The notes: generated by a model not told the origin, from the letters alone. A DNA stretch of 48,162 nucleotides from Eubacteriales bacterium (GCA_030524715.1 JAUNGB010000035.1:1-48162); one strand, 5' to 3'. Positions 35,861-47,311 are shown, numbered from the stretch's first letter. Made by a program: numbers and translations.

Positions 35861-35904
35861 TGGTACATGCCCTGGTACATCGCTGTACTGGTATATCCTG
35901 CGCT

Positions 35905-37707
35905 CTAACCTTCCTCTTTATAGCGCACGGAGCGGTCCCAATATGTAGCTCCCCTGGTTACATATTCCTCATTGTCCGTTTCACTATCATGGCAGACATT
36001 GTTCTGATCTATCCACCGGATCAATTCGCCGTTTTTATAATAATAATAATCGGCCATCACCTCGCCGTCTGCCAAACCGGATATAATGTTGCCATTTGCC
36101 CAGATGTATGCAAAGAACAGTTCCCCGTTCCAGTAATAATATTCTTCGTAATAGCCTTCTTCGGATACAACAGGATAAACCAGTACTTTTATGAGATCAT
36201 TCTGATCATCCCGGTACCAGAGAATGCCCTCATCCGGAGTCCCGTCAAAATAATTCAGGTTTTCTTCTATATAGGTGGCCTGTTCTTTGATAACCTGGAG
36301 TTCCTGATACAGCTCCTGCTTATCTTCTCCCACATCCATTGTCAGGCCTGAAGTTTCCCCCGATGCCTGATAATAAGAACCGTCGTCCAGCAAAAGCCGG
36401 ATGAAAATTGCAGAAACAATGCAGACTGCAATCCCCATAACAATTACTGCAATCAACAGCGGCAGGCTTCCCGACTCTTTTTTCTTTTTATTACGGCTGG
36501 TCCTGGGTACATTTCTTATATTGTCCTGCCTGGACGCCTCCTGTTTTTGCAATATACTGCGGGATGGCGGCTTCTCCTTCTGAGATGCATTGCGCTGAAC
36601 AACCCGTTTCTGGTCTGTTTCCCGCTGGACGGAAACATATTTCCGGGAATTTTTCGTTTCTCCCTTCACCAGTTGGGAAGGAATACACCTTTGTGTCTTT
36701 TCCCCGGAAACATCCAAAACATCTGAAGAATACCCGTCCAAAGCTCCTGGCGCCGCTCCCGGATCATTTCCATTTCCTGAAAGCCTTCCGCCTCCGCCGT
36801 CCCTGACTCCTTCCAGAGCTTTCCGGAATTCTCCGGCATTTTTGTAACGTTCAGCAGGATCATAGGCGCATGCTTTTAAAATCACCTCCGCCAGGTCCTT
36901 TCCCGCGTCTACAGGCGGAGAGAGAGGTTCCCCCGACATTCTCCGCGCAAGGGCATTTTCTTTATCTCTATATGTAATCAACTGCTTTTCCAGATTCAGA
37001 AAGGGCAGTCTGTTATGATTCCGCAGTTTATATAAAACAATTCCCAGGGAATAGATATCCACACGGCAGTCATACTGCTCTCCCCTGTACATTTCCGGAG
37101 CCATATAGGAATAGGTTCCTTTTTTGGAAAAGCCGCTCATACTGCGTTCCAGTTCCCGGGCAATTCCGAAATCTCCAAGCTTAAACTCTCCAAATCTTGA
37201 GACAAATATATTCTCTGGCTTGATATCTCTATGAATGATATTCTGCATCTGACAGTATTCAAGAGCCTTGCACAGATCAATCCCCAGTCTGATAACCTCC
37301 GCCTCATCCATCTGCTTCTCCGCGCAGTAATCCATGAAGCTTGTCAGGCATTCCATTCGGATATAAATGTCCCATCCAATATCATCCAGATATTCTACAA
37401 CCTTATAATCCTCAACAGACACCACATGGGAATTTCCCCGGAAGTATTCCATTGTGCTGACTTCCTGGATACATTCCTCCACCAGGCCCTGAAAATACGC
37501 TCTCGCAGACTGGTCGCTTCCACTCTCGGAACGGACGCTGTTTAATTCACTTTGGCTGGAAGGTATGGTAATCACTTTAATTGCGGAGTAAAAAGTCGTG
37601 TCTTTTTCAGAGCGCTGTGCCTTATACACTTTTCCAAAGGAACCTTCACCAATTTTCTCGATGATCTTCCATTCCGGCCATACCGAAACCGGCAATTGCT
37701 TATCCAT
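35905..37707 (-). CDS. Transmembrane Ser/Thr protein kinase without PASTA repeats
   Basis: A 600-residue kinase. The N-terminal Hanks-type domain (about 10-300) has GEGSFGKVYKA, catalytic Lys44, HRDIKPEN (Asp161), DFG (Asp179) and APEMYRG. A basic, Ser-rich juxtamembrane linker (about 300-412) is followed by one membrane helix (about 414-440). The outer domain (about 445-600) is Tyr/Glu-rich with NGEL motifs (YYWNGELFFAYIW and YYYYKNGELIRWI). The PASTA repeats of PrkC-type kinases are absent, so it probably senses something other than free muropeptides. I chose the ATG at 37707 because GGAGGAG lies just upstream; a 10-residue extension to 37737 has no site. It is followed by the phosphatase after a 133-base leader. 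Confidence 0.93.
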   Translation of the reverse strand: MDKQLPVSVWPEWKIIEKIGEGSFGKVYKAQRSEKDTTFYSAIKVITIPSSQSELNSVRSESGSDQSARAYFQGLVEECIQEVSTMEYFRGNSHVVSVEDYKVVEYLDDIGWDIYIRMECLTSFMDYCAEKQMDEAEVIRLGIDLCKALEYCQMQNIIHRDIKPENIFVSRFGEFKLGDFGIARELERSMSGFSKKGTYSYMAPEMYRGEQYDCRVDIYSLGIVLYKLRNHNRLPFLNLEKQLITYRDKENALARRMSGEPLSPPVDAGKDLAEVILKACAYDPAERYKNAGEFRKALEGVRDGGGGRLSGNGNDPGAAPGALDGYSSDVLDVSGEKTQRCIPSQLVKGETKNSRKYVSVQRETDQKRVVQRNASQKEKPPSRSILQKQEASRQDNIRNVPRTSRNKKKKESGSLPLLIAVIVMGIAVCIVSAIFIRLLLDDGSYYQASGETSGLTMDVGEDKQELYQELQVIKEQATYIEENLNYFDGTPDEGILWYRDDQNDLIKVLVYPVVSEEGYYEEYYYWNGELFFAYIWANGNIISGLADGEVMADYYYYKNGELIRWIDQNNVCHDSETDNEEYVTRGATYWDRSVRYKEEG

Positions 37708-37853
37708 ACATCTCCTCCTTCCATACCTTTCCTCCATTATACAAAAATTCTACCATAAATGATAGGTCTGTCTGTATTTTTCTTTTTACTTCCAAAAGTT
37801 CCCTGTATATGCTTACTGGCATATCATATAATCTCCCACGTAAACACATTTTT

Positions 37854-37953
37854 ATAAAAGCAAGTCTGGTATAAAAACGTGCTTACTATAAAAACAAGTC
37901 TGCTGTAAAAACAAGTTTACCATAAAAACGAGTTTGCTGTAAAAATTAATCCT
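37854..37953. repeat. 17-bp tandem repeat array upstream of the kinase gene
   Basis: Five in-phase 17-base units (37854-37870, 37871-37887, 37888-37904, 37905-37921, 37922-37938) share ATAAAAACAAGTYTGCT as an approximate consensus. A partial sixth unit reaches 37953 and a degenerate one precedes. The array lies in the 378-bp gap between the kinase start and the rpoC terminator. No gene or clear promoter hexamers are visible elsewhere in that gap. Confidence 0.88.
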
Positions 37954-38007
37954 ATATATACAACACGACTCTGACGTGTCAAAAGATTCACAATTTCAGA
38001 AAGGCGA

Positions 38008-38044
38008 AAAAAATATCCGCCATACCATTACTGATATGACGGAT
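38008..38044 (-). terminator. Intrinsic terminator of rpoBC
   Basis: Stem ATCCGTCATA / TATGGCGGAT with one G-T pair and a 10-base loop, followed on the minus strand by TTTTTTT. Confidence 0.92.
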
Positions 38045-38085
38045 ACTTATCATTTTATTTCAGATATTCTTATAATTTATTTGAT

Positions 38086-41000
38086 TTATTCTATTTCTTC
38101 GTCCATAATGGGCTCTTCGTCAAGGTCTTCTTCCATTTCCCCGGCATCAGCATCAGCCTCTGCGTCTGTATCAGCCTCTGCATCTGTATCAACACCAGCC
38201 TCTTCCTCTTCGGAAGCTGCAGGTTCCTCGTCCTCCTTGATTTCCTCCGGCTCCTCAAATTCTTCCTCTTCCGGCATTCCGGTATCAAGAGCAATATCGC
38301 TGTATCGCTTCAATCCGGTTCCTGCAGGAATCAGCTTACCAATGATGACATTCTCCTTCAGGCCGATAAGCTTATCAACCTTGCCCTTAATAGCAGCCTC
38401 TGTCAGAACCTTGGTGGTTTCCTGGAAGGACGCTGCGGACAGGAAGGAATCTGTCGCCAGAGACGCCTTGGTAATACCGAGCATGATCTGCTTGCCCTCT
38501 GCAGGCTCTTTTCCTTCTTTTATCAGAGCTTCGTTGACTTCCTCGTAATCCAGAACATCCACCAGAGTTCCTGGAAGGAAATCTGTATCTCCGTTGTTCT
38601 CGATACGGATCTTTTTCAGCATCTGACGGACAAGCACTTCGATATGCTTATCGCTGATATCCACACCCTGAAGACGGTATACACGCTGTACCTCGCGGAT
38701 CATATAATCCTGTACCGCACGGACGCCCTTGATTCTCAGGATATCATGAGGATTTACGCTTCCTTCTGTCAGCTCGTCGCCGGCCTCAAGCATCTGACCG
38801 TCCGTAATCTTTACACGGGAACCGTACGGGATCAGATAAGTCTTGGAATCGCCTGTCTCCGGATCCGTAACGATGACTTCGCGTTTCTTCTTGGTATCGT
38901 TGATCGTTGCAACACCTTTGATCTCAGTAATGATGGCAAGACCTTTGGGCTTTCTTGCCTCAAAAAGCTCTTCGACACGAGGAAGACCCTGTGTGATATC
39001 GCCGCCGGCAACACCGCCGGTATGGAAGGTACGCATGGTCAACTGGGTACCTGGCTCACCGATGGACTGAGCCGCAATGATTCCTACAGCCTCTCCAACC
39101 TGCACCGGCTCGCCGGTCGCCATGTTTGCGCCATAGCATTTCGCGCAGACACCGGATTTACATTTACAGGTCAGGATGGTACGGATCTTTACCTTATCGA
39201 TAGGACCGCCTGTTTCGCTGACGCCTTCGCTCATAATACGCGCCGCACGCTTAGGCGTGATCATATGGTTCGCTTTAACAAGAACCTCTCCGTCCTTGTT
39301 TGTAATGGTATTGCATGAAAATCTGCCTGTAATACGCTCCTTCAGGCTTTCGATCTCTTCCTTGCCTTCCATGAACGCCTGTACATACATACCGGAAATC
39401 TCAGATCTATCCTCACAGCAGTCTGTCTCGCGGACGATCAGCTCCTGGGAAACGTCAACCATTCGTCTTGTCAGGTAACCGGAGTCCGCTGTACGAAGCG
39501 CTGTATCAGACAGACCTTTACGTGCGCCGTGGGCAGACATAAAGTACTCCAATACGTCAAGACCCTCACGGAAATTGGATTTAATAGGCAGCTCGATGGT
39601 GTGGCCGGTCGTATCTGCCATCAGACCTCGCATACCCGCAAGCTGTTTAATCTGTTTATCGGAACCACGGGCGCCGGAGTCAGCCATCATAAAGATGTTG
39701 TTGTACTTATCAAGACCGGTAAGCAGAGCCTTGGTAAGCTCATCGTCCGTCTTTTTCCAGGTATCCACAACCTCTTTATATCGCTCTTCCTCAGTGATCA
39801 GACCACGCTTATAGTTCTTGGTAATCAAATCCACAGTCTCCTGAGCGCTTTTGATCATCTCAGGCTTCTGGGGCGGCACGGTCATATCAGAAATAGATAC
39901 GGTCATGGCGGCACGTGTGGAATATTTGTAACCGGTGGACTTGATCGCATCCAGTACCTCAGCGGTCTTGGTAGCGCCATGGGTATTAATAACCTTTTCC
40001 AGAATCTGCTTCAACTGCTTCTTACCTACCAGGAAATCCACCTCCAGGAGAAGCTCGTTGCCCGGTACGCTTCTGTCCACAAATCCCAGATCCTGGGGAA
40101 GAATTTCGTTAAACAGGAAACGTCCGAGAGTGGATTCTACATTACCCGTCAGAACAGTTCCGTCCGACATGGTCTTTGAACACCGGACAGTAATCCTGCT
40201 CTGTAAAGTGATCGCCTTATTTTCGTAGGCAAGAATCGCCTCGTTAACACTCTTAAAGAACTTGCCCTCGCCTTTATTTCCCGGTCTTTCCTGAGTCAGG
40301 TAATAAATACCAAGGACCATATCCTGGGAAGGAACGGCTACAGGACCACCGTCTGACGGCTTCAGCAGGTTATTTGGCGACAGCAGGAGGAAACGGCATT
40401 CTGCCTGCGCCTCTACGGACAGAGGAAGATGGACCGCCATCTGGTCGCCGTCAAAGTCTGCGTTAAACGCAGTACAAACCAATGGATGAAGCTTGATCGC
40501 TTTACCCTCTACAAGGATCGGCTCAAATGCCTGGATGCCCAGACGATGCAGTGTAGGCGCACGGTTCAGCATTACCGGATGCTCTTTGATAACGTCCTCC
40601 AGAACGTCCCAGACAGCCGGCTCCAGCTTCTCTACCATTTTCTTTGCATTTTTGATATTGTGGGAGGTTCCGTTGGCTACCAGTTCTTTCATAACAAAAG
40701 GCTTGAACAGCTCGATCGCCATTTCCTTTGGAAGGCCGCACTGGTAAATCTTCAGCTCCGGCCCTACGACGATAACGGAACGTCCGGAATAGTCAACACG
40801 CTTTCCTAACAGGTTCTGACGGAAACGTCCGGATTTACCTTTCAGCATATCAGAAAGGGACTTCAGCGCTCTGTTTCCGGGGCCTGTGACAGGACGGCCG
40901 CGGCGTCCGTTGTCTATAAGGGCGTCTACCGCTTCCTGCAGCATACGCTTCTCGTTGCGGACAATAATATCCGGCGCGCCAAGCTCCAGCAGTCTTTTCA

Positions 41001-41829
41001 GACGATTGTTACGGTTGATAATCCTTCTATATAAATCATTTAAATCAGAGGTCGCAAAACGTCCGCCGTCCAACTGTACCATTGGGCGGAGATCCGGCGG
41101 GATAACCGGAATCGCATCCATGATCATCCACTCCGGACGGTTGCCGGACTCACGGAAGGATTCCACTACCTCCAGACGTTTGATAATCCTGGCACGCTTC
41201 TGTCCCGTTGCATCCTTTAATTCTTTTTTCAGCTCTTCGCTGTCTTTCTCCAGATCTATAGCTTCCAGAAGCTCTTTAATGGACTCAGCGCCCATTCCTA
41301 CGCGGAAGTTATAGCCATAGGATTCTCTGGCGTCCTGGTATTCCTTTTCTGTCAGTATCTGCTTGTACTGCAGGCCGGAATCTGCCGGATCCAGAACAAT
41401 ATAGTTCGCGAAATACAGGACTTTCTCCAATACTCTTGGAGATAAGTCAAGGATTAAGCCCATACGGGAGGGAATTCCTTTAAAATACCAGATATGGGAT
41501 ACAGGGGCGGCCAGCTCGATATGTCCCATACGCTCTCTTCTTACAGATGACTTCGTAACCTCTACGCCGCATCGGTCGCAGACAACGCCTTTGTAACGGA
41601 TCTTTTTGTACTTTCCACAGTGGCACTCCCAGTCCTTGCTCGGCCCGAAAATTCTTTCGCAGAAAAGCCCGTCTTTTTCAGGTTTCAAGGTACGGTAGTT
41701 GATGGTCTCAGGTTTTAAAACCTCGCCTCTTGACCACTCTCTGATTTTATCAGGGGACGCCAGTCCAATCTTGATGGCATCGAAAGTCATTGGCTGATAT
41801 GATTCATTGGTATTGGTTGGTTCTGCCAT
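38086..41829 (-). CDS. rpoC: RNA polymerase beta' subunit
   Basis: A 1247-residue largest subunit of RNA polymerase. The catalytic motif [16 protein letters not shown], the N-terminal zinc site (CHCGKYKKI and VCDRCGVEV) and the second zinc site ([15 protein letters not shown] region) are present. The C-terminal 60 residues form a strongly acidic low-complexity tail with a DTDAEA-type repeat. The start is the ATG at 41829 ([10 protein letters not shown]), nine bases after AGGGG; an in-frame extension to 41871 would overlap rpoB. It is 16 bases downstream of the rpoB stop and ends at a strong terminator. Confidence 0.98.
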   Translation of the reverse strand: MAEPTNTNESYQPMTFDAIKIGLASPDKIREWSRGEVLKPETINYRTLKPEKDGLFCERIFGPSKDWECHCGKYKKIRYKGVVCDRCGVEVTKSSVRRERMGHIELAAPVSHIWYFKGIPSRMGLILDLSPRVLEKVLYFANYIVLDPADSGLQYKQILTEKEYQDARESYGYNFRVGMGAESIKELLEAIDLEKDSEELKKELKDATGQKRARIIKRLEVVESFRESGNRPEWMIMDAIPVIPPDLRPMVQLDGGRFATSDLNDLYRRIINRNNRLKRLLELGAPDIIVRNEKRMLQEAVDALIDNGRRGRPVTGPGNRALKSLSDMLKGKSGRFRQNLLGKRVDYSGRSVIVVGPELKIYQCGLPKEMAIELFKPFVMKELVANGTSHNIKNAKKMVEKLEPAVWDVLEDVIKEHPVMLNRAPTLHRLGIQAFEPILVEGKAIKLHPLVCTAFNADFDGDQMAVHLPLSVEAQAECRFLLLSPNNLLKPSDGGPVAVPSQDMVLGIYYLTQERPGNKGEGKFFKSVNEAILAYENKAITLQSRITVRCSKTMSDGTVLTGNVESTLGRFLFNEILPQDLGFVDRSVPGNELLLEVDFLVGKKQLKQILEKVINTHGATKTAEVLDAIKSTGYKYSTRAAMTVSISDMTVPPQKPEMIKSAQETVDLITKNYKRGLITEEERYKEVVDTWKKTDDELTKALLTGLDKYNNIFMMADSGARGSDKQIKQLAGMRGLMADTTGHTIELPIKSNFREGLDVLEYFMSAHGARKGLSDTALRTADSGYLTRRMVDVSQELIVRETDCCEDRSEISGMYVQAFMEGKEEIESLKERITGRFSCNTITNKDGEVLVKANHMITPKRAARIMSEGVSETGGPIDKVKIRTILTCKCKSGVCAKCYGANMATGEPVQVGEAVGIIAAQSIGEPGTQLTMRTFHTGGVAGGDITQGLPRVEELFEARKPKGLAIITEIKGVATINDTKKKREVIVTDPETGDSKTYLIPYGSRVKITDGQMLEAGDELTEGSVNPHDILRIKGVRAVQDYMIREVQRVYRLQGVDISDKHIEVLVRQMLKKIRIENNGDTDFLPGTLVDVLDYEEVNEALIKEGKEPAEGKQIMLGITKASLATDSFLSAASFQETTKVLTEAAIKGKVDKLIGLKENVIIGKLIPAGTGLKRYSDIALDTGMPEEEEFEEPEEIKEDEEPAASEEEEAGVDTDAEADTDAEADADAGEMEEDLDEEPIMDEEIE

Positions 41830-41845
41830 GTATTCTTTCCCCTTT

Positions 41846-44800
41846 CTATTCTTCCTCAAAGTTTTCATCAAAATCTATGAAATCGTCTTCCTCGTCGTCC
41901 TCTTCCTCGTCTACATCCACAAGCTCGTCGCCGTCAAACTCCTGTCTGGTATAGCCGTGTCTTCCGAAGGATTCCTCGTCTCTGGAGCCTCTGCTGTCTC
42001 CCTCGATAACGGAACGCAGATCGGTCTCGCCGTAATCCACACTCTCCATGATCTCGACTTCCGTCTGGTCCTCCCTTAAAACCTTGACATCCAGACCCAG
42101 TGACTGAAGCTCTTTGAGCAATACCTTGAAGGATTCCGGAATACCCGGCTCAGGAATATTGTCGCCCTTAATGATCGCTTCATAGGTCTTCACACGTCCC
42201 ACAACGTCGTCGGATTTTACAGTAAGGATTTCCTGCAGGGTATAGGAAGCGCCATATGCCTCCAGAGCCCAAACCTCCATCTCTCCGAAACGCTGTCCGC
42301 CGAACTGTGCCTTACCTCCCAACGGCTGTTGGGTAACCAGGGAGTATGGACCGGTGGAACGTGCATGAATCTTATCGTCTACCAGATGATGCAGCTTCAG
42401 ATAATGCATGTGCCCGATGGTAACCGGACTGTCGAAATATTCTCCCGTACGTCCGTCACGGAGGCGTACCTTACCGTCTCTGGAAATGGGCACGCCCTTC
42501 CACAGCTCTCTGTGGTCTTTATTGTCGTCCAGATACTGCATTACATCCGGTGCTAAAATATCTTTGTATTTCTCACGGAATTCTTCAAAATCTTCCGTAT
42601 TTACATAGTCATTGGCAAGCTCCAGGGTATCCTGGATATCGTTTTCGTTGGCGCCGTCAAATACAGGAGTCGAAACATTAAAGCCAAGCGCCTTGGCAGC
42701 AAGGCTTAAATGGATCTCCAGAACCTGACCGATATTCATACGGGACGGCACGCCCAGAGGATTCAGTACGATATCCAACGGACGTCCGTTAGGCAGGAAC
42801 GGCATATCCTCTACAGGAAGCACACGGGAAACAACACCCTTATTGCCGTGACGTCCGGCCATCTTATCACCTACGGAAATCTTACGTTTCTGGGCAATAT
42901 AAATGCGGACGGACTGATTAACGCCCGGGGACAGCTCGTCGCCGTTTTCTCTTGTAAATACCTTTGCGTCCACAATGATACCGTATTCGCCGTGAGGAAC
43001 CTTCAGGGAAGTATCACGTACTTCTCGCGCTTTCTCTCCGAAGATGGCGCGGAGCAGGCGTTCCTCTGCCGTCAGCTCAGTCTCACCCTTTGGAGTTACC
43101 TTACCAACCAGAATATCCCCGGCGCGTACTTCCGCACCGATACGGATAATACCACGTTCATCAAGGTCTTTCAGAGCGTCGTCGCCCACACCCGGTACGT
43201 CTCTTGTGATCTCCTCCGGTCCAAGCTTGGTATCACGGGCTTCCGCCTCGTATTCTTCAATATGGACAGATGTATAAACATCATCCTGTACTAATTTTTC
43301 ACTTAAGAGAACCGCATCCTCGTAATTATAGCCTTCCCAGGTCATGAACCCGATCAGCGGATTCTTGCCGAGGGCCAGCTCGCCATTGGAGGTGGACGGG
43401 CCATCCGCGATGACCTGTCCCGCTTCTACATGCTCACCCTGGAACACGATAGGCCTCTGATTATAGCAGTTGCTCTGGTTACTTCTTAAAAACTTTGTCA
43501 GATGGTAATCATTCTTGGTTCCGTCGTCATTCTTAATGCTGATGTCAGTGGATGTGGAACGAAGGACAGTTCCGGCCTTTTTCGCAACAATGCAGACGCC
43601 GGAGTCCACTGCCGTCTTAGTCTCCATACCCGTACCGACAACCGGAGCCTCCGTAGTCAGAAGAGGCACAGCCTGACGCTGCATGTTGGAACCCATCAGA
43701 GCACGGTTGGCGTCGTCATTCTGAAGGAACGGGATCAACGCCGTTGCCACAGAGAACACCATCTTCGGAGATACGTCCATGTAATCAAACATATGTCTCT
43801 CGTATTCCTGCGTCTCTTCACGGAAACGGCCGGATACGTTCTTACGGATAAAGTGTCCCTCTTCATCAAGCGGCTCGTTGGCCTGTGCTACATGGTAATT
43901 ATCTTCCTCATCCGCCGTCATATAAACTACCTGCTCCGTTACACGCGGATTAGACGGATCGGATTTATCGATCACACGGTACGGCGCCTCTACAAAGCCG
44001 TACTGATTAATCCTCGCATAGGATGCCAGAGAGTTGATAAGGCCGATGTTCGGACCTTCAGGAGTCTCAATGGGGCACATACGCCCGTAATGGGAGTAGT
44101 GGACGTCTCGTACCTCGAATCCGGCTCTGTCTCGGGACAGACCGCCTGGGCCCAAAGCGGAAAGACGTCTCTTATGAGTCAACTCGCCAAGAGGGTTGTT
44201 CTGATCCATGAACTGGGACAACTGGGAAGAACCGAAAAATTCTTTTACCGCTGCAGTTACCGGCTTGATATTGATCAGGGACTGCGGGGAAATATTCTCG
44301 GAATCCTGAGTAGTCATACGTTCACGGACAACTCTCTCCAGTCTGGAAAGGCCGATACGGTACTGGTTCTGCAGCAATTCTCCTACAGAACGGATACGAC
44401 GGTTGCCCAAATGGTCAATATCATCGTCGTTTCCAAGGCCATATTCCAGATGCATGTTATAGTTAATGGAAGCCATAATGTCTTCCTTGGTAATGTGCTT
44501 TGGAATCAGATCATGGATATCTCTGCGGACTGCCGCTTTGATATCGTCAAGATTTTCATTTTCTTCCAGAATTTTTTCGAGGACAGGGTAATATACTAAT
44601 TCTGTAACACCCATTTCCTTTGGATCAGCATCCACATAATTGCGGATATCCACCATCATGTTGGACAGAACTTTAATGTTGCGTTCCTCTCCCTGAATCC
44701 AGACATAAGGAACAGCCGCATTCTGGATCGTGTCTGCCAATTCTCTTGTTACAACCGCTCCACCTGCCGCAAGGATCTCTCCTGTAGACGCATCCACAAC

Positions 44801-45691
44801 ATCCTCCGCAAGCTTGTGCCCTACAATACGTTTATTAAAGTGAAGCTTCTTATTAAATTTATATCGTCCGACTTTTGCAAGGTCGTATCTTCTTGGGTCA
44901 AAGAACATTGCCATGATCAGGCTTTCCGCGCTTTCTACTGCAAGCGGCTCACCCGGTCTGATCTTCTTGTATAATTCCAGAAGACCCTCCTGATAGTTTG
45001 TGGAAGTGTCTTTGGAAAAGCTTGCCAGGATCTTCGGTTCCTCACCGAACAATTCTACGATTTCTGCATTGGTGCCGATACCCAGGGCACGAATCAGCAC
45101 AGTGATCGGAACCTTTCTGGTTCTGTCCACACGCACGTAGAATACGTCGTTAGAATCTGTTTCGTATTCCAGCCATGCGCCTCGGTTAGGAATTACGGTA
45201 CTGGAAAATAACCTTTTACCAACCTTGTCATGTGCAATGGAATAGTAGATTCCAGGGGAACGTACTAACTGGCTTACGATGACACGTTCTGCACCGTTGA
45301 TGACAAACGTACCTGTTTCGGTCATTAACGGCAAATCTCCCATGAAAATCTCGTGTTCGTTGATTTCTTCTGTCTCTTTGTTAATCAGTCGCACTCGAAC
45401 CTTCAAAGGTGCGGCGTAAGTTACGTCACGTTCTTTACACTGCTCGATGGTATATTTTGCATCCTTCTCGTCAAATGTAAAGTCGATGAATTCCAGGCTG
45501 AGCTTTCCGCCGTAATCTGCAATTGGAGAAATATCATCAAATACTTCATTTAATCCTTCGTCGAGAAACCACTGGTAGGAATCTTTCTGGACTTCAATCA
45601 AATTCGGCATTTCCAGGACTTCTTTTTGTCTCTGGTAACTCATACGCATGCTTTTTCCAGTTTTTACAGAACGAATTCTGTTTTTTTCCAT
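41846..45691 (-). CDS. rpoB: RNA polymerase beta subunit
   Basis: A 1281-residue catalytic subunit of RNA polymerase. The rifampicin-pocket region reads [29 protein letters not shown], the sensitive-type sequence, written here in two overlapping parts: [15 protein letters not shown] and [14 protein letters not shown]. Other landmarks are [12 protein letters not shown] and [13 protein letters not shown]. An acidic C-terminal tail ends [12 protein letters not shown]. The start is the ATG at 45691 ([10 protein letters not shown]), preceded by AGGGGTG; a 32-residue extension to 45787 lies in the leader. It is transcribed from its own consensus promoter. Confidence 0.98.
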   Translation of the reverse strand: MEKNRIRSVKTGKSMRMSYQRQKEVLEMPNLIEVQKDSYQWFLDEGLNEVFDDISPIADYGGKLSLEFIDFTFDEKDAKYTIEQCKERDVTYAAPLKVRVRLINKETEEINEHEIFMGDLPLMTETGTFVINGAERVIVSQLVRSPGIYYSIAHDKVGKRLFSSTVIPNRGAWLEYETDSNDVFYVRVDRTRKVPITVLIRALGIGTNAEIVELFGEEPKILASFSKDTSTNYQEGLLELYKKIRPGEPLAVESAESLIMAMFFDPRRYDLAKVGRYKFNKKLHFNKRIVGHKLAEDVVDASTGEILAAGGAVVTRELADTIQNAAVPYVWIQGEERNIKVLSNMMVDIRNYVDADPKEMGVTELVYYPVLEKILEENENLDDIKAAVRRDIHDLIPKHITKEDIMASINYNMHLEYGLGNDDDIDHLGNRRIRSVGELLQNQYRIGLSRLERVVRERMTTQDSENISPQSLINIKPVTAAVKEFFGSSQLSQFMDQNNPLGELTHKRRLSALGPGGLSRDRAGFEVRDVHYSHYGRMCPIETPEGPNIGLINSLASYARINQYGFVEAPYRVIDKSDPSNPRVTEQVVYMTADEEDNYHVAQANEPLDEEGHFIRKNVSGRFREETQEYERHMFDYMDVSPKMVFSVATALIPFLQNDDANRALMGSNMQRQAVPLLTTEAPVVGTGMETKTAVDSGVCIVAKKAGTVLRSTSTDISIKNDDGTKNDYHLTKFLRSNQSNCYNQRPIVFQGEHVEAGQVIADGPSTSNGELALGKNPLIGFMTWEGYNYEDAVLLSEKLVQDDVYTSVHIEEYEAEARDTKLGPEEITRDVPGVGDDALKDLDERGIIRIGAEVRAGDILVGKVTPKGETELTAEERLLRAIFGEKAREVRDTSLKVPHGEYGIIVDAKVFTRENGDELSPGVNQSVRIYIAQKRKISVGDKMAGRHGNKGVVSRVLPVEDMPFLPNGRPLDIVLNPLGVPSRMNIGQVLEIHLSLAAKALGFNVSTPVFDGANENDIQDTLELANDYVNTEDFEEFREKYKDILAPDVMQYLDDNKDHRELWKGVPISRDGKVRLRDGRTGEYFDSPVTIGHMHYLKLHHLVDDKIHARSTGPYSLVTQQPLGGKAQFGGQRFGEMEVWALEAYGASYTLQEILTVKSDDVVGRVKTYEAIIKGDNIPEPGIPESFKVLLKELQSLGLDVKVLREDQTEVEIMESVDYGETDLRSVIEGDSRGSRDEESFGRHGYTRQEFDGDELVDVDEEEDDEEDDFIDFDENFEEE

Positions 45692-45785
45692 TGACGTTTC
45701 ACCCCTGTTATTTTTATTTATTACCGCATGATCCTGCTCGTCATTTTGATAAGTAGGCATATCTTGCCATAATATAGCATTCTTC

Positions 45786-45814
45786 ACTATAGCACACCAA
45801 AATCAAGATGTCAA
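45786..45814 (-). promoter_or_regulatory. Promoter of rpoBC
   Basis: On the minus strand a perfect TTGACA, 17-bp spacer and TATAGT, about 95 bases before the rpoB start. So rpoBC can be expressed apart from rplJL. The 45692-45992 gap otherwise holds only the rplL terminator and AT-rich sequence. Confidence 0.9.
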
Positions 45815-45933
45815 CAAATTTTAATTTTTAATTTTCATAAAATTTTTATAAAGATTTTTGTGAAGAATCAATATGCATGGCTGACAAAACGGTACTGTTC
45901 GCACCTGCGGTACAAACAGCAACGCATTCAACG

Positions 45934-45964
45934 AAAAAGCAGGAATGCCCATAGACATTCCTGC
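45934..45964 (-). terminator. Terminator after rplL
   Basis: Stem GCAGGAATG / CATTCCTGC (9 bp) with an 8-base loop and a TTTTT tract on the minus strand. It separates rplJL from rpoBC, fully or in part. Confidence 0.9.
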
Positions 45965-45992
45965 GTAGATTCCTGAATAATTGATGTCAGAA

Positions 45993-46364
45993 TTATTTAA
46001 GTGTAACCTTAGCGCCTTCAGCTTCAAGTTTAGCCTTAATGTCTTCTGCTTCTGCTTTGGATGCTGCTTCTTTAACAACCTTCGGAGCGCCGTCAACAAC
46101 TGCTTTAGCTTCTTTTAAGCCAAGGCCGGTAACTTCACGAACCACTTTAATAACCTTAACCTTGTTAGCGCCAACCTCTGTCAGCTCTACATCAAATTCA
46201 TCTTTCTCTTCTGCTGCTTCAGCAGGGCCTGCTGCTGCAACTACAACGCCTGCTGCTGCAGATACGCCGAATTCTTCTTCGCAAGCTTTTACTAATTCAT
46301 TTAACTCTAATACGGATAATTCTTTGATTGCCGCAATAAATTCTTCTGTTGTTAATTTTGCCAT
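45993..46364 (-). CDS. rplL: Ribosomal protein L7/L12
   Basis: A 123-residue stalk protein. The N-terminal dimerisation domain ([20 protein letters not shown]), the Ala/Gly-rich hinge and the C-terminal factor-binding domain ([20 protein letters not shown]) are all present. The start is the ATG at 46364, after GGAGGG; the upstream in-frame ATG at 46430 lies in the gap after rplJ. Several copies bind L10 to recruit translation GTPases. Confidence 0.98.
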   Translation of the reverse strand: MAKLTTEEFIAAIKELSVLELNELVKACEEEFGVSAAAGVVVAAAGPAEAAEEKDEFDVELTEVGANKVKVIKVVREVTGLGLKEAKAVVDGAPKVVKEAASKAEAEDIKAKLEAEGAKVTLK

Positions 46365-46451
46365 TTTAATTTCCCTCCATATAATAGATTTTATTTTCTT
46401 CTTCCCGTTCTGTATGCGGGATAAATTCATGAATGGGCCTGTGCCTGTAAC

Positions 46452-46973
46452 TTAAGCCTCAGCGCCTTTTGCAGCGATTGCTGCTTCTGCTCCGCCAGCT
46501 TCTGCAACCTGATTAAGAACACGTGCCAGGTTGGTAATCGGAGACTGGATGCTTCCAAGCAATTTGCCAAGAAGTTCTTCTCTGGATGGAATCTGAGAAA
46601 GAGCCTGGATGCCTGCCTGATCGTTGTAATTGCCTTCAACAACACCAGCGATGAGCTCTAATGCCGGATACTGTTTTGCATATTTTGCAAGGATTCTTGC
46701 CGGTGCAGTTGCATCTGTGGTGGAAATTGCCAGAGCATTGGTTCCTTCCAGATGCTTGCAAAGGCTTTCGCAGTCTGTTCCAGCAAATGCACGGTTCATC
46801 ATAGTGTTTTTGTAAACTTTATAATGAATACCGGATTCTCTTAACTCCTTACGAAGAATAGTATCCTGCTCAACAGTAAGACCACTGTAGTTAACCAGAA
46901 CTACGGCCTGTGCGTCTTTAATGCTGTTTGCGATTTCTTCTACGATTGGTTGTTTCAGTTCTACTTTTGCCAT
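46452..46973 (-). CDS. rplJ: Ribosomal protein L10
   Basis: A 173-residue stalk base protein that anchors L7/L12 to 23S rRNA. AKVELKQPIVEEIANSIKDA and VVLVNYSGLTV are typical. The start is the ATG at 46973 with GGAGG eleven bases upstream; an in-frame GTG at 46985 overlaps the ribosome binding site and is unlikely. The leader (47063-47174) has the L10-binding structure for autoregulation. Confidence 0.98.
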   Translation of the reverse strand: MAKVELKQPIVEEIANSIKDAQAVVLVNYSGLTVEQDTILRKELRESGIHYKVYKNTMMNRAFAGTDCESLCKHLEGTNALAISTTDATAPARILAKYAKQYPALELIAGVVEGNYNDQAGIQALSQIPSREELLGKLLGSIQSPITNLARVLNQVAEAGGAEAAIAAKGAEA

Positions 46974-47062
46974 GAAATGGTACACCTCCTTATAGATTTT
47001 GATTTACCGCCGTCGCTAATGAGAATATTCCATACACAGAAAAGCCCGTATACAAAATAAAA

Positions 47063-47174
47063 AGGTCTGACTGCATGACAATCAGACCTTGTGTAATCCT
47101 ATCAGAATACTAAGTCCTCGGCAGGCGTTTTTATCCTTATGCCTTACGGCACCTGCTGTCTTCGGCAGCGTTCC
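47063..47174 (-). ncRNA. L10 leader with transcription attenuator
   Basis: The leader of rplJ contains the conserved L10-binding pattern: GCTGCCGAAGACAGCAGG, GTGCCGTAAGGC and CCTGCCGAGG in order on the minus strand. It is followed by a perfect 9-bp attenuator stem AAGGTCTGA / TCAGACCTT (47063-47091) with a TTTTATTTT tail. Binding of L10 (with L12) is known to end transcription early when the protein is in excess. Confidence 0.93.
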
Positions 47175-47179
47175 AAAAT

Positions 47180-47208
47180 ACATTATCATGTTTTCCCAGA
47201 TATGTCAA
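47180..47208 (-). promoter_or_regulatory. Promoter of rplJL
   Basis: On the minus strand TTGACA, a 17-bp spacer and TAATGT, just upstream of the L10 leader. Confidence 0.8.
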
Positions 47209-47261
47209 GGACTTTTTTTCGTTATGGATTTCTTTTTTTAGGGCTATTATACGTTGTTAGC

Positions 47262-47286
47262 CCATAGCCTTGCAAACATTGCAAGG
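47262..47286. repeat. Palindromic element, copy 2, after upp
   Basis: A perfect stem CCTTGCAA / TTGCAAGG (47268-47286) with a 3-base centre. The first 23 bases of the element (47262-47284) match 353-375 with two mismatches. It may terminate upp transcription, although no U-tract directly follows. Confidence 0.55.
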
Positions 47287-47311
47287 CCTGGGAGTGAACA
47301 GTAACGGGTTC

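Noticed and set aside
37854-37953. Possible CRISPR array
   Set aside because: Units are 17 bases, directly adjacent and degenerate, with no spacers and no cas genes nearby.
43502-44599. 365-residue plus-strand reading frame opposite rpoB
   Set aside because: It is an antisense shadow of rpoB without independent evidence.
47063-47174. Purine or other metabolite riboswitch before rplJ
   Set aside because: The motif order matches the L10 leader and the downstream genes are rplJ and rplL.
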